From contig JAEDMP010000006.1 in assembly GCA_016302965.1 (NCBI GenBank), forward strand, positions 1 through 53,406: 53,406 bases of DNA, written 5' to 3'. The translations under genes and the position numbers were made by a program. Below the pieces are notes generated by a model. The model saw only the letters and a program-made list of their open reading frames with translations. It made no database searches and was not told where the DNA came from. The DNA is from Bacteroidaceae bacterium. GTDB lineage: Bacteria; Bacteroidota; Bacteroidia; Bacteroidales; Bacteroidaceae. Positions 33,533 through 44,690 of the stretch are shown piece after piece (position 1 is the stretch's first letter; each line of letters opens with the position of its first letter).

Positions 33533-35194
33533 TCAGTATTTGAACGAGCTGCCGCCCAGGAACTCTCTGAGGAGCGAGGTGGGAGGCACCTGTTTGTTGG
33601 TAATCGGGCGGATGTAGCGCAGGAATTTCAGCAGGCGGTAAGCCTCACTGTATTCGTCAGCACATTCGGGCACCTGTTCCAACAACGGTTCCGCCTGGCT
33701 CTTGATGGCGGCCAGTTCGAAAATCATGGCCGTATTGAACATCGCATCAGCGTTCTCCTGGAAGGGGAAAATCCACTTGTTCTCACCTGCCCTCACCGAC
33801 GGCCAGCGGCGGATGGTCTCCTGTGCCGATACGCCCCTGTACTTATAGTCGCGGATGATGCGGCGCAACAGTCGGCTGTCGGTCGTGGGGATATAGTTGT
33901 GAGAGTCGAGCAGGATGGTGGTAAGGGCCGAGGCATATACCTTGTATTTCTGTTCCTCAGGGATTTGGGCGGTGAGTTCGGGATTCAGGGCATGGATACC
34001 CTCCACCACAAGAATCTCATTTCCCTGAAGGCGCAGCTTCCGTCCGCTCTTCTCACTCTTGCCCGACTGGAAATTGTACTTGGGCAGTTCCACCTCCTCG
34101 CCGGCAAAGAGGGCGTTCATCTGCTCGTTGAGCAGAGGGATATTGAGGGCATAGAGACTCTCGAAGTCATAGTCGCCCGACGCATCCTTGGGGGTGAGTT
34201 CCCGGTCAACGAAGTAGTCATCGAGCGAGATGCCTATGGGTCGCATGCCGTTGGCGAGCAACTGGATGGAGAGCCGTTTGCAGGTGGTGGTCTTTCCGCT
34301 CGACGAGGGGCCGGAAATCAGCACCATCTTCACCCCCTTGCGGTTGGCTATCTCAGAGGCAATCTTCACAATCTTGTTCTCCTGCAAGGCCTCCGACACA
34401 TTGATGAGTTGGGAGGTCACTCCTTTGTCGATGGCCTCATTCAGGTCGCCTATCGTGCGCAGCCCGAGGATGTCCTGCCAGCGGTGGTGCTCCTTGAAGA
34501 TTTCAAACATCTTGTCTTGTCTCACGAGCGCACCCAACTCGCCAGGATTGGAGGCCGAGGGGATGCGCAACAACAATCCGTCGTAGTATTTCTCCAGTCC
34601 GAAGAGATAGAGGTCGCCGGTGTTGGTAAGCATCGTACCGTAATAATAGTCGATATAACCATCGATGTCATAATAGACGGAATAGAGTTTGCCATTACTC
34701 TTGAGCAGTTTCACCTTGCTGTTGGCTCCAATCTCGTTGAAACACCGGATGGCATCCTCCGTGAGACATTCATGGCGATGGATGGGGATGTGGGCATCAA
34801 TAATCTCCTGCATGTGCCGGCGGATGCGCGCCACGTCTTCGTCGGTCACCTCACGGCCGATACGGAGATTGCAGTAGTAACCGTTGGAAACAGGGATATC
34901 AATGGTCACCTTGGGTTTCTCGTAAAGGTCGTGTACGGCCTTGCAAAGCACAAAGAAGAGCGAGCGCGTATAGGCCCGTGCTCCCGAAGGACTGTACATA
35001 TCAAGAAACTCAATGGTTTTCTGGTTATAGACGCGATAATGCAGTCCCTCCACCTTGTTGTTCACTTTGGCACTGATAGGACCATAAGGCATATCAAGGT
35101 CTAACTGCTGATAGATAGAGGCCAGATTGGAATTAGGCTCTACCAGCAGTCTCTGTCCGTTGTTCCGGCAGATGATTTCTACAGTGTGTTCCAT
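33533..35194 (-). CDS. TGS-domain nucleoside kinase (uridine-kinase-like)
   Basis: A 553-residue fusion. The N-terminus (about 1-65) is a TGS-like domain. About 66-250 resembles the threonyl-tRNA-synthetase second additional domain, with HIPIHRHE. From about 280 a phosphoribulokinase/uridine kinase domain follows, with Walker A VLISGPSSSGKTTTCKRL and the substrate loop ISLDDYFVDRELTPKD. It should phosphorylate a nucleoside, probably uridine or cytidine, with a nucleotide donor. The upp gene two places upstream fits a pyrimidine-salvage setting. A close -7 element (TACCTTTA, minus strand 35224-35217) lies 23 bases before the start. Confidence 0.88.
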   Translation of the reverse strand: MEHTVEIICRNNGQRLLVEPNSNLASIYQQLDLDMPYGPISAKVNNKVEGLHYRVYNQKTIEFLDMYSPSGARAYTRSLFFVLCKAVHDLYEKPKVTIDIPVSNGYYCNLRIGREVTDEDVARIRRHMQEIIDAHIPIHRHECLTEDAIRCFNEIGANSKVKLLKSNGKLYSVYYDIDGYIDYYYGTMLTNTGDLYLFGLEKYYDGLLLRIPSASNPGELGALVRQDKMFEIFKEHHRWQDILGLRTIGDLNEAIDKGVTSQLINVSEALQENKIVKIASEIANRKGVKMVLISGPSSSGKTTTCKRLSIQLLANGMRPIGISLDDYFVDRELTPKDASGDYDFESLYALNIPLLNEQMNALFAGEEVELPKYNFQSGKSEKSGRKLRLQGNEILVVEGIHALNPELTAQIPEEQKYKVYASALTTILLDSHNYIPTTDSRLLRRIIRDYKYRGVSAQETIRRWPSVRAGENKWIFPFQENADAMFNTAMIFELAAIKSQAEPLLEQVPECADEYSEAYRLLKFLRYIRPITNKQVPPTSLLREFLGGSSFKY

Positions 35195-35290
35195 ACCATG
35201 TTGTTTTAAGATGCTGTAAAGGTACTGCTTTTTCTCGAATCAACAAGGCTTTTTTAATCTTTTTTATGCTTACTGCATAGGCGCGACCGA

Positions 35291-36181
35291 TTACTGCTCT
35301 GCATCTTTGTGGAAGGCGAGGGATGTCCAATGGTTGTCGACACACTTGCGACCTGCTTTCAGTCCAAGCATTCGGGCTTTCCCGTTGAGCAAATCCACAT
35401 CGCTGTCGATGAAGCCACTCATGAGGAGCGTGGCATCGGGCTTCATCACTCCCACGAAAGCCTCCATATCATTGAGCAGGATATTGCGGTTGATATTTGC
35501 CATGACCACATCAAACTTCTCCGCATCCGGCAAATCAGCAAGGGGCAACAAGAGGGAGGCATCGCCGAGCATCACCTTCATCTTGCTGTCCAGACCATTA
35601 ATGACCGCATTGTGCAGGGCATTGTCCGAACTCCACTCGTCAATATCATAGGCCACGGCCTCAGAGGCACCAAGGCGGAGAGCCATGAGAGCCAGGATGC
35701 CGGTGCCACAGCCACAGTCGAGCACCCGCTTGCCATGCAAGTCAAGCTGGAGCAGCTGGTCGACCATCATGCGGGTGGTCTCATGATTGCCTGTGCCAAA
35801 GGCAAGATGGGCATCAATCTCCACTACCGCTGCCTGTTCGGGCAGGACAGCAGGCAGATGACGGCCGTCGTGAATCACACAACGGTTGTCAATCACTATT
35901 GGATCGAAACCCTCCTGTTCCCATTGTTCATTCCAGTTTTTGTATTCCGCCTGCTGCACCTGATAGGTGATGACCACCTCTTCCATAGGGAAATCGCAGA
36001 TGATGCCATCCAAAACCGTTTGGTCGAAGAGCGTCTCCTGTACATATCCCTTCAAGAGTTGGCTTTCACTCTCGAAAGTCTCAAAGCCGGCATCAGCGGC
36101 CATGTCAGCAAGCAAATCGGCCGCATCCTGCCAGCATTCGGGAGCAGTCTGGATGGAAAAATGAACTTCTAAATACTTCAT
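35291..36181 (-). CDS. prmA: Ribosomal protein L11 methyltransferase
   Basis: SAM-dependent enzyme that methylates lysines and the N-terminus of ribosomal protein L11. The 296-residue protein has an N-terminal substrate-recognition domain, then a class I methyltransferase fold. AFGTGNHETTRMM (about 130) and DCGCGTGILALMALRLGA (about 155) are the PrmA and SAM-binding motifs, and MANINRNIL (about 230) is the conserved motif IV. It sits 50 bases downstream of upp in the same direction. Confidence 0.95.
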   Translation of the reverse strand: MKYLEVHFSIQTAPECWQDAADLLADMAADAGFETFESESQLLKGYVQETLFDQTVLDGIICDFPMEEVVITYQVQQAEYKNWNEQWEQEGFDPIVIDNRCVIHDGRHLPAVLPEQAAVVEIDAHLAFGTGNHETTRMMVDQLLQLDLHGKRVLDCGCGTGILALMALRLGASEAVAYDIDEWSSDNALHNAVINGLDSKMKVMLGDASLLLPLADLPDAEKFDVVMANINRNILLNDMEAFVGVMKPDATLLMSGFIDSDVDLLNGKARMLGLKAGRKCVDNHWTSLAFHKDAEQ

Positions 36182-36231
36182 GTGAAAAAAGAAACAGCGT
36201 AAAGGATGAGCAGAAACAGAATGCGATGAGG

Positions 36232-36891
36232 TCAGCGTTTCTCGCCAAAGCAGAGATCACCCGCATCGCCCAGCCCAGGAACGATATACTGATGTTCGTT
36301 GAGATGACTGTCGATGGCTCCACACCAGATGGTGGTGGTGGCATCAGGGAAATGGCGCTTCACATGTTCCACACCCTCTGGAGCCGCAATCACACACGCC
36401 ACATGCACCGCCGTGGGCGTTCCCTTGGTGAGCAGTGCCTCGTAGCCCAACTGCATGCTGCCTCCGGTAGCCAACATCGGATCGGCAATAATCAGCACCT
36501 TGCCGTCGAGCGGAGGAGTGGCCAGATACTCCACATGGACACCCACCTGCGTGTGGGCCTCATCCTCATACGTGCGATAGGCACTGACAAAGGCATGGTC
36601 GGCATGGTCGAAGACGTTCATGAACCCTTGATGAAAGGGCAATCCTGCTCTGAAGATAGTGGCCACTACCACCTCGTCGGCGGGCAAGGCCATCTGTGCC
36701 TTGCCCAACGGAGTGGTCACTTCGCGACGCTCATAAGTCAGGGTCTTACTGATTTCGTAGGCCATCATTTCGCCAATGCGCGCCACATTGTTTCTGAAGA
36801 GCAGTCTGTTCTGCTGATAGTCCACATCCCTCAACTCAGCCAGATACTGGCCAATGATGGAGGGGGAACTGCTCATATCCATCACTTTCAT
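36232..36891 (-). CDS. upp: Uracil phosphoribosyltransferase
   Basis: Makes UMP from uracil and PRPP. At 219 residues it has the normal length, with TIFRAGLPFHQGF (about 80-92), the PRPP-binding loop LIIADPMLATGGSM (about 132) and the uracil-site stretch PGLGDAGDLCFG near the C-terminus. Together with the uridine-kinase-like gene two places downstream it covers both routes of pyrimidine salvage. Confidence 0.96.
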   Translation of the reverse strand: MKVMDMSSSPSIIGQYLAELRDVDYQQNRLLFRNNVARIGEMMAYEISKTLTYERREVTTPLGKAQMALPADEVVVATIFRAGLPFHQGFMNVFDHADHAFVSAYRTYEDEAHTQVGVHVEYLATPPLDGKVLIIADPMLATGGSMQLGYEALLTKGTPTAVHVACVIAAPEGVEHVKRHFPDATTTIWCGAIDSHLNEHQYIVPGLGDAGDLCFGEKR

Positions 36892-36932
36892 GCTATGATA
36901 CCTTTTAATGACTCGAACACGTTATTCCGCCA

Positions 36933-38633
36933 TCAAATCTTACGGGTACCCATACGGGCTTCCACGACGTTCACCACATAGTCGCCCAGTTTCTCACACT
37001 CGCTGATGATGTCCATATACATCGTGCCCATGGCATAGGTATAGGCATGGTCGTTGATGTCGTTGATATTCTGGTTCTTCAACTGGTTGCGGTAGTTGTT
37101 GATCTCGTTCTCGATGTTGAAAGAGCGGTTCACGTCATAGTTCACCTTTCGGCCGGCCAGCAATACATTCATCTGCGTGAGGCTGTCGTCGGTGAGTTCA
37201 AACATCTGGTGGAGATGCTCATACTGCTTCTCGGTGAAATCCTCCTTGCCGCTCATCTTGCGGTTGATGGTTCGGGCGATGTTATAGCAGCTGTCACCGA
37301 TGCTCTCTATCTCGGTAATCTCACGCAACATGGCACGGATTTTTGCCTTGGTGTCATCACTGAGGTGGGCGTCGCTCACCATATTCAGATATTTGGCAAT
37401 CTCTATTTCCATGGAGTCGCTGATGTTCTCATACTTCTCGATACGGGCATAGAGTTTGTTGAAATCGTTCTCATTGGTGGTGGCCAGCAACTCTCTGACA
37501 AAGCCGAACATACGCTGGATGCGCTCGGCAAAGGAGGTAATCTCCTTCTGGGCCTCCAGCACGGAGAGCTCGGGGGTCTTCATGATGGTGCTTCCACCGA
37601 TATAGCGCAGACGGAACTCCTCTTCCACCTCGTTGTTCTTCGACTTGATCAGTTTGCAGACGAGCTTCTCTATCTGGGGAATAAACCAGATGAGGGCAAA
37701 GGTGTTGGTTACATTAAAGAAGGAGTGGAAGGCTGCCAGCACGATGGGCAGACGTTTGGCCAGCTGCTCGGTGGTGAGGCTGTGGTCGTTGGGATTATAG
37801 TCGACAAAAGAGCAGACGAAATCGACAAACGGATAGAACACACAGAGCACCCAGAAAACACCTATCACATTGAATACCAGGTGGGCCATGGCAGCCCGAC
37901 GGGCCTGTGAGTTGGCACCCAGGGCAGCGAGATTGGCGGTGGCAGTGGTGCCGATATTCTCACCCATCACCAGGGCGATGCCGAGATAGATGGGCAGCAC
38001 ACCCGTGGAGCAGAGCAGGATGGTGATGGCCATCACGGCTGCCGACGACTGCACGATGCAGGTGATGATGGTGCCAATCAAGAGGAAGATGATGATGGTG
38101 AGGTGACTGCCCGTGTCAAACGAGCTGAAGAAATTGATGACATCCGGATTGTGGGCAAGGTCAAGTTCCTTGCCGGCTGCGCTCAGCATGACGAGCGAGA
38201 AGAAGAGGAAGGCAATGCCGAAGAGGAAATCGCCAAAGTAGCGTTTGCTCTTCGAATAGATGAGCATAATGCCGAGGAAGAAGGCGGGATAAACCACGCA
38301 GGTGAGGTCGACATTGTAACCAAGGCTCATCACCCATGCGGTGAGCGTGGTTCCGATGTTGGCACCCATGATGACCGAGATGGCTTGCGCCAGGGTGAGC
38401 AGTCCCGCATTGACAAACGAGACGGTCATCACGGTTGTCGCCGAGGATGACTGGACGGCACAGGTGACAAACATACCGGTGAGCATACCGGTGAAACGGT
38501 TAGTAGTCATGGCTGCGAGGATATGGCGCAACTGCGCACCAGCCATTTTCTGCAGGGCTTCACTCATCACCTTCATGCCGTAAATCAGCAGGGCGAGGGA
38601 GCCGATGATTTTAAGGAATATCCAAATCGACAT
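36933..38633 (-). CDS. Na+/phosphate cotransporter with PhoU-like C-terminal domain
   Basis: A 566-residue inner-membrane protein. Two inverted-repeat transport motifs, CAVQSSSATTVMTVSFVNAG (about 58) and CIVQSSAAVMAITILL (about 190), are the QSSS signatures of the NptA/YjbB family. After about residue 340 the protein turns soluble, with a PhoU-like helical bundle (FAERIQRMFGFVREL, IGDSCYNIARTINRKM, ISECEKLGDYVVNVVEAR). It should move phosphate in or out with sodium, gated by the PhoU part. A -7 match (TATTTTTG, minus strand 38695-38688) lies about 55 bases upstream. Confidence 0.92.
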   Translation of the reverse strand: MSIWIFLKIIGSLALLIYGMKVMSEALQKMAGAQLRHILAAMTTNRFTGMLTGMFVTCAVQSSSATTVMTVSFVNAGLLTLAQAISVIMGANIGTTLTAWVMSLGYNVDLTCVVYPAFFLGIMLIYSKSKRYFGDFLFGIAFLFFSLVMLSAAGKELDLAHNPDVINFFSSFDTGSHLTIIIFLLIGTIITCIVQSSAAVMAITILLCSTGVLPIYLGIALVMGENIGTTATANLAALGANSQARRAAMAHLVFNVIGVFWVLCVFYPFVDFVCSFVDYNPNDHSLTTEQLAKRLPIVLAAFHSFFNVTNTFALIWFIPQIEKLVCKLIKSKNNEVEEEFRLRYIGGSTIMKTPELSVLEAQKEITSFAERIQRMFGFVRELLATTNENDFNKLYARIEKYENISDSMEIEIAKYLNMVSDAHLSDDTKAKIRAMLREITEIESIGDSCYNIARTINRKMSGKEDFTEKQYEHLHQMFELTDDSLTQMNVLLAGRKVNYDVNRSFNIENEINNYRNQLKNQNINDINDHAYTYAMGTMYMDIISECEKLGDYVVNVVEARMGTRKI

Positions 38634-38893
38634 ACTGTTTGGGTATTAATGATGTTTTGTTGAGTAACAAATAATACAATTTTGTTGCAAAAATAATAAA
38701 TTTTATTGAAATGACCCCTACAGAATCATCTTTTTTTGCCATGAAGACGAGAATCTGGCATTTTTTCATCCCTAAATGAAAAAAATGGAGTAACTTTGTT
38801 GCCGCTAACGGCACCTACACCTATTATTATATAGAATGCTCCGTTTTTTCTTACAGAAACACGGGGTTTATTTACACAACGACCCTACACATC

Positions 38894-39382
38894 ATGATGA
38901 ATCAATCAATCGAAATAGAGAGAAGAACGGCCCTCGCAGAGGAGTTCTTCATGAAAGGATTTAACTGTTGCCAGTCGGTGGTGGCCGCCTACGCCGACCT
39001 CTATGGCTATAGTGAGCGGCAGGCACTGCAACTGAGTGCCGGCTTCGGCGGAGGCATCGGCCGGCTGCGACTCACCTGTGGTGCCGCCTGCGGCATGGTG
39101 GTACTGGCAGGCATGGAATGTGGCTCTGCCGACGAGAACGACCGGGAGGGCAAGTCGGAGAACTACCGCGTGGTGCAGCAACTGCTCAAACGCTTCGAAG
39201 AACTCTTCGGCACCATCACCTGCGCCGAACTGCTCAAGTTGAAGAGCGGAGCCCCGCTGAGTTATCAGGCCAGCGAGCGTACGGCCGAGTACTACAGGTC
39301 GCGCCCCTGCCTCAACCAGGTAGTAGCCGCCGCCCGCATCTTCGGCGAATGGCTGGAAGAGCGCCGCAAGCAACTCCCTTAA
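38894..39382 (+). CDS. C_GCAxxG_C_C family redox-type protein
   Basis: A 162-residue cytoplasmic protein named after its cysteine pattern: GFNCCQSV (Cys25, Cys26), TCGAACG (Cys62, Cys66), then single cysteines near 109 and 138. The glycine-rich SAGFGGGIGRL stretch between them is typical. Members are thought to bind a metal or a redox cofactor, but no reaction is established. A -7 element TAACTTTG at 38791-38798 lies about 95 bases upstream. The OPT transporter follows after 58 bases. Confidence 0.9.
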   Translation: MMNQSIEIERRTALAEEFFMKGFNCCQSVVAAYADLYGYSERQALQLSAGFGGGIGRLRLTCGAACGMVVLAGMECGSADENDREGKSENYRVVQQLLKRFEELFGTITCAELLKLKSGAPLSYQASERTAEYYRSRPCLNQVVAAARIFGEWLEERRKQLP

Positions 39383-39440
39383 TGGAGCTCCCTATTCCCG
39401 ACAATCAGCAAACAGAAAAAAGATTCAACAAACAGATACA

Positions 39441-41408
39441 ATGAAAGAGCAATTACCCGAAAACGCATTTCGCGAACTGAAAGAAGGAGAATCGTACGAA
39501 CCGATGATGGACCCCCGCAAGTCATACGCCGAGGTCAACGCCTGGTCGGTCACCTGGGGTGTGGTCATGGCCATGCTGTTCTCCGCCGCCGCAGCCTATT
39601 TAGGACTGAAGGTGGGCCAGGTGTTCGAGGCTGCCATCCCCATCGCCATCATCGCCGTGGGTGTGTCCACCGCCAGCAAACGCAGCAAGGCGCTGGGCGA
39701 GAACGTGATTATCCAGAGCATCGGTGCCTGTTCGGGTGCCGTGGTGGCCGGTGCCATCTTCACCCTTCCTGCCATCTATATCCTGCAGGCCAAATATCCC
39801 GAGATGAGTGCCTCGTTCATCAAGATTTTCATCTCCTCACTGTTAGGAGGCATCATCGGCATCCTGTTCCTCATTCCCTTCCGCAAGTATTTCGTCAGCG
39901 ACATGCACGGCAAATATCCTTTCCCCGAAGCCATGGCCACCACCCAGGTGCTCGTGAGCGGAACCAAGGGAGCCGGACAGGCCAAGCCCCTGCTGATAGC
40001 CGGACTGGTGGGCGGACTCTATGACTTCTGTGTGGCCACCTTCGGCTGGTGGAACGAGAACTTCACCACACGTGTGGTGGCTCTAGGTGAAACCGTGGCC
40101 GACAAGGCGAAGCTCGTGTTCAAGGTCAATACTGGTGCCGCCGTGCTCGGACTGGGCTATATCGTAGGTCTGAAGTATGCCCTCATCATCTGCCTCGGCT
40201 CACTGGCCGTCTGGTGGTTGGTGGTGCCCGGCATGGCACTGCTCTTCCCCCACGATGTGCTCAACCAGTGGGATCCCTCCATCCAGACGGCTGTGGGCGA
40301 CATGAGTCCTGAACAGATTTTCCGCGCCTACGGCAAGAGCATCGGCATCGGTGCCATCGCCATGGCGGGCATCATCGGCATCATCAAGTCGTGGGGCATC
40401 ATCGTCGACAGCGTGAAGCGTCTCGGCAAGACCGGCTCTGCCGACCAGACGGCTGCCGATACGGCGACCCTCCGCACCCAGAAGGACCTGCCCTTCCGCT
40501 TCATCCTCTGGGCAGCAGCCATCACCCTGGTCATCGTCTTCCTCTTCTTCTGGTTTGGCGTGATGGACGGCAATCTGCTCTTTGCCTTGGTGGCCATCGT
40601 GCTGACAGCCGTCGTGGCGTTCCTCTTCACCACCGTGGCTGCCAATGCCATTGCCATCGTCGGCTCCAACCCCGTTAGCGGCATGACACTCATGACACTC
40701 ATCCTCGCCTCCGTGGTGATGGTGGCTGTGGGACTGAAGGGTACCAGCGGCATGGTGGCCGCACTCGTGATGGGTGGCGTGGTATGCACCGCCCTCTCCA
40801 TGGCCGGAGCCTTCATCACCGACCTGAAGATTGGCTACTGGTTAGGCTCAACCCCCAAGAAGCAGGAGACTTGGAAATTCCTCGGCACGCTGGTGTCGGC
40901 TGCCACCGTGGGCGGTGTGATGATGTTGCTCAACGAGACCTACGGTTTTGCTTCCGGACAACTCGCCGCTCCCCAGGCCAATGCCATGGCTGCCGTCATC
41001 GACCCGCTGATGAACGGTATCGGCGCCCCCTGGCTGCTCTACGGCATCGGTGCCGCCATCGCCATCGTGCTCACCTGGTGCAAGGTGCCCGCACTGGCCT
41101 TTGCCCTCGGTATGTTCATCCCTCTCGAGCTGAATGTGCCCCTCGTGGTGGGTGGTGCCATCAACTGGTATGTGAGCACCCGCAGCAAGGATGCCGCCAT
41201 CAACAAGGAACGCTCGGAGAAGGGCAACCTCATCGCCTCCGGATTCATTGCCGGCGGTGCACTGATGGGTGTGGTGAGCGCACTGCTGCGTTTCAGCGGA
41301 GTGGTGTTCGACTATGAGACCTGGTGGGCCAACCCGCTCTCCGAGATGTGCTCGCTCGTAGCCTACGTGCTGCTCATCGCCTACTTCATCCGTGCCACCA
41401 AGGCATGA
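39441..41408 (+). CDS. OPT-family oligopeptide transporter
   Basis: A 655-residue inner-membrane protein with about 14-16 hydrophobic helices. AYLGLKVGQVFEAAIPIAI (about 52), ENVIIQSIGACSGAVVAGAIFTLPA (about 88) and the acidic-loop region KYPFPEAMATTQVLVSGTKG are OPT superfamily signatures. Bacterial OPT proteins usually import peptides with protons, though some members carry metal chelates. The substrate is not readable here; uptake of short peptides would suit an amino-acid-fermenting Prevotella. Confidence 0.92.
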   Translation: MKEQLPENAFRELKEGESYEPMMDPRKSYAEVNAWSVTWGVVMAMLFSAAAAYLGLKVGQVFEAAIPIAIIAVGVSTASKRSKALGENVIIQSIGACSGAVVAGAIFTLPAIYILQAKYPEMSASFIKIFISSLLGGIIGILFLIPFRKYFVSDMHGKYPFPEAMATTQVLVSGTKGAGQAKPLLIAGLVGGLYDFCVATFGWWNENFTTRVVALGETVADKAKLVFKVNTGAAVLGLGYIVGLKYALIICLGSLAVWWLVVPGMALLFPHDVLNQWDPSIQTAVGDMSPEQIFRAYGKSIGIGAIAMAGIIGIIKSWGIIVDSVKRLGKTGSADQTAADTATLRTQKDLPFRFILWAAAITLVIVFLFFWFGVMDGNLLFALVAIVLTAVVAFLFTTVAANAIAIVGSNPVSGMTLMTLILASVVMVAVGLKGTSGMVAALVMGGVVCTALSMAGAFITDLKIGYWLGSTPKKQETWKFLGTLVSAATVGGVMMLLNETYGFASGQLAAPQANAMAAVIDPLMNGIGAPWLLYGIGAAIAIVLTWCKVPALAFALGMFIPLELNVPLVVGGAINWYVSTRSKDAAINKERSEKGNLIASGFIAGGALMGVVSALLRFSGVVFDYETWWANPLSEMCSLVAYVLLIAYFIRATKA

Positions 41409-41430
41409 AAGCATACTAATTCACGATCAC

Positions 41431-42761
<1,331 letters not shown>

Positions 42762-42765
<4 letters not shown>

Positions 42766-44591
42766 AAGAGTTCTTCATGATGATGAGGCGTTTTGTGCCT
42801 CCCTATAAGCGCTATTTGGTGATGACCATCGTGTTCAACCTGCTCTCGGCAGTGATGAACATCTTCTCGTTTGCCACCCTCATCCCCATCCTGCAGATTC
42901 TCTTCCAGACGGGAGAGACCGAGCGCGCCACGGCTCCCATGGCCTGGGGCAGCGGTGATGCCAAAGAGGTGCTGACCAACAATGCCAACTATTATGTGCA
43001 GCAGATTATCGACACCTACGGTGCCACTACCACACTGCTGCTGATTGGCATCCTGCTCTCGCTGCTCACCCTCATCAAGACGGGCATGTATTTTGCAGCG
43101 GCATCCTCCATCATCCCCATGCGCCAGGGCATCGTGCGCGACATCCGCAACACGCTCTACCGCAAGATTACCTCGCTGCCGCTGGGCTTCTTCTCCGAGG
43201 AGCGCAAGGGCGACCTGATTGCCCGCATGACCGGTGATGTGGCCGAGGTGGAAAACTCCATCATGGCTTCCTTGGAGATGCTCTTCAAGAACCCCATCCT
43301 GATTATCACCTATTTCGCCACCCTGATCTACATCAACTGGCAGCTCACACTCTTCACCCTCTGCGTGGTGCCGCTGATGGGTTGGGTGATGGGGGTAGTG
43401 GGCCGCAAGCTCAAGGCAAAATCCCTCAAGGCGCAAGGACTGTGGAGCGACACGATGAGCCAGGTGGAGGAGACGCTGAGCGGACTGCGCATCATCAAGG
43501 CGTTCTGTGCCGAAGAGAAAATCAACCAGCGCTTTGCCAAAGTGAACGATGAGTTGCGGCGCAATCTCATCAGCGTGGGGGTGCGCCAGTCGCTGGCCCA
43601 TCCCATGAGTGAGTTCCTCGGCACGGTGCTCATCGTCATCGTGCTGTGGTTCGGCGGTTGGTTGGTACTCAACAACATGACGCTCACCGGTCCAGCCTTC
43701 ATCTATTATTTAGTGATTCTCTACAGCATCATCAATCCGCTGAAGGATTTCTCCAAAGCGGGCTACAATATCCCTAAGGGTCTGGCCTCCATGGAGCGTA
43801 TCGACAAGATACTCAAGGCCGAGAACCCCATCAAGGAGGTGGAGCATCCCGTACATATCAGCAGCTTTGAGCATCAGATTGAGTTCCGCGACGTATCGTT
43901 CAAGTATGACCAGAAGTGGATTCTCCGCCACGTGAACCTCACCATCGAGAAGGGCAAGACCATCGCCCTGGTGGGACAGAGCGGTGGCGGCAAGTCGACC
44001 CTCGTCGACCTCATCCCCCGCTACTATGATGTGCAGGAGGGCGAGGTGCTCATCGATGGGGTGAACATCAAGCAGCTGGGCATCCACGACCTGCGCCAGC
44101 TCATCGGCAATGTGAACCAGGAGGCCATCCTCTTCAACGACAGTTTCCGCAACAATATCGCCTTCGGTGTAGACCATGCCACCCAGGAACAGATTGACGA
44201 GGCAGCCCGCATCGCCAATGCTTACGATTTCATCCAGGAGTCGGAACAGGGATTCGACACGAATGTGGGCGACCGTGGCGGACGCCTCTCGGGCGGCCAG
44301 CGCCAGCGTGTGAGCATCGCCCGGGCTATCCTCAAGAACCCTCCCATCCTCATTCTCGACGAGGCCACCTCGGCACTCGACACCGAAAGCGAGCGACTCG
44401 TGCAGGATGCCCTTGAGAAGCTCATGAAGACTCGCACCACCGTGGCCATTGCCCACCGGCTCTCCACCATCAAGTGTGCCGATGAAATCTGTGTCATCCA
44501 CGAGGGTGAGATTGTAGAGCGAGGCACCCACGAGGAACTGCTCGCCAAAGGCGGCTACTACAAGAAACTCAACGACATGCAGTCACTGTAG
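42762..44591 (+). CDS. ABC exporter, MsbA/multidrug type (fused permease and ATPase)
   Basis: A 609-residue half-transporter. Six transmembrane helices (to about residue 335) include the coupling stretch LPLGFFSEERKGDLIARMTGDV. The nucleotide-binding domain has Walker A LVGQSGGGKSTLVDLI (about 405), the signature RLSGGQRQRVSIARAIL (about 508), Walker B ILILDEATSALD and the H-loop IAHRLSTI. MsbA-like lipid export is the best guess for a single-copy housekeeping type, but drug or peptide export cannot be excluded. Its start overlaps the miaB stop by 4 bases, so translation is coupled. Confidence 0.9.
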
Positions 44592-44610
44592 ACTGCCCAA
44601 TATCATGGCA

Positions 44611-44650
44611 AAAGGTGAACATGGGGAAGGGTCCCATGTTCACCTTTTTT
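44611..44650 (+). terminator. Strong intrinsic terminator after the ABC exporter
   Basis: A perfect 15-bp stem (44611-44625 with 44633-44647), 7-base loop, and a run of six T to 44650. It begins 19 bases after the exporter stop and also separates it from the convergent MerR-type gene. Confidence 0.93.
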
Positions 44651-44690
44651 CATCAATGATTTTTTCATACCTGTTTTCTGATGCAGAAAA

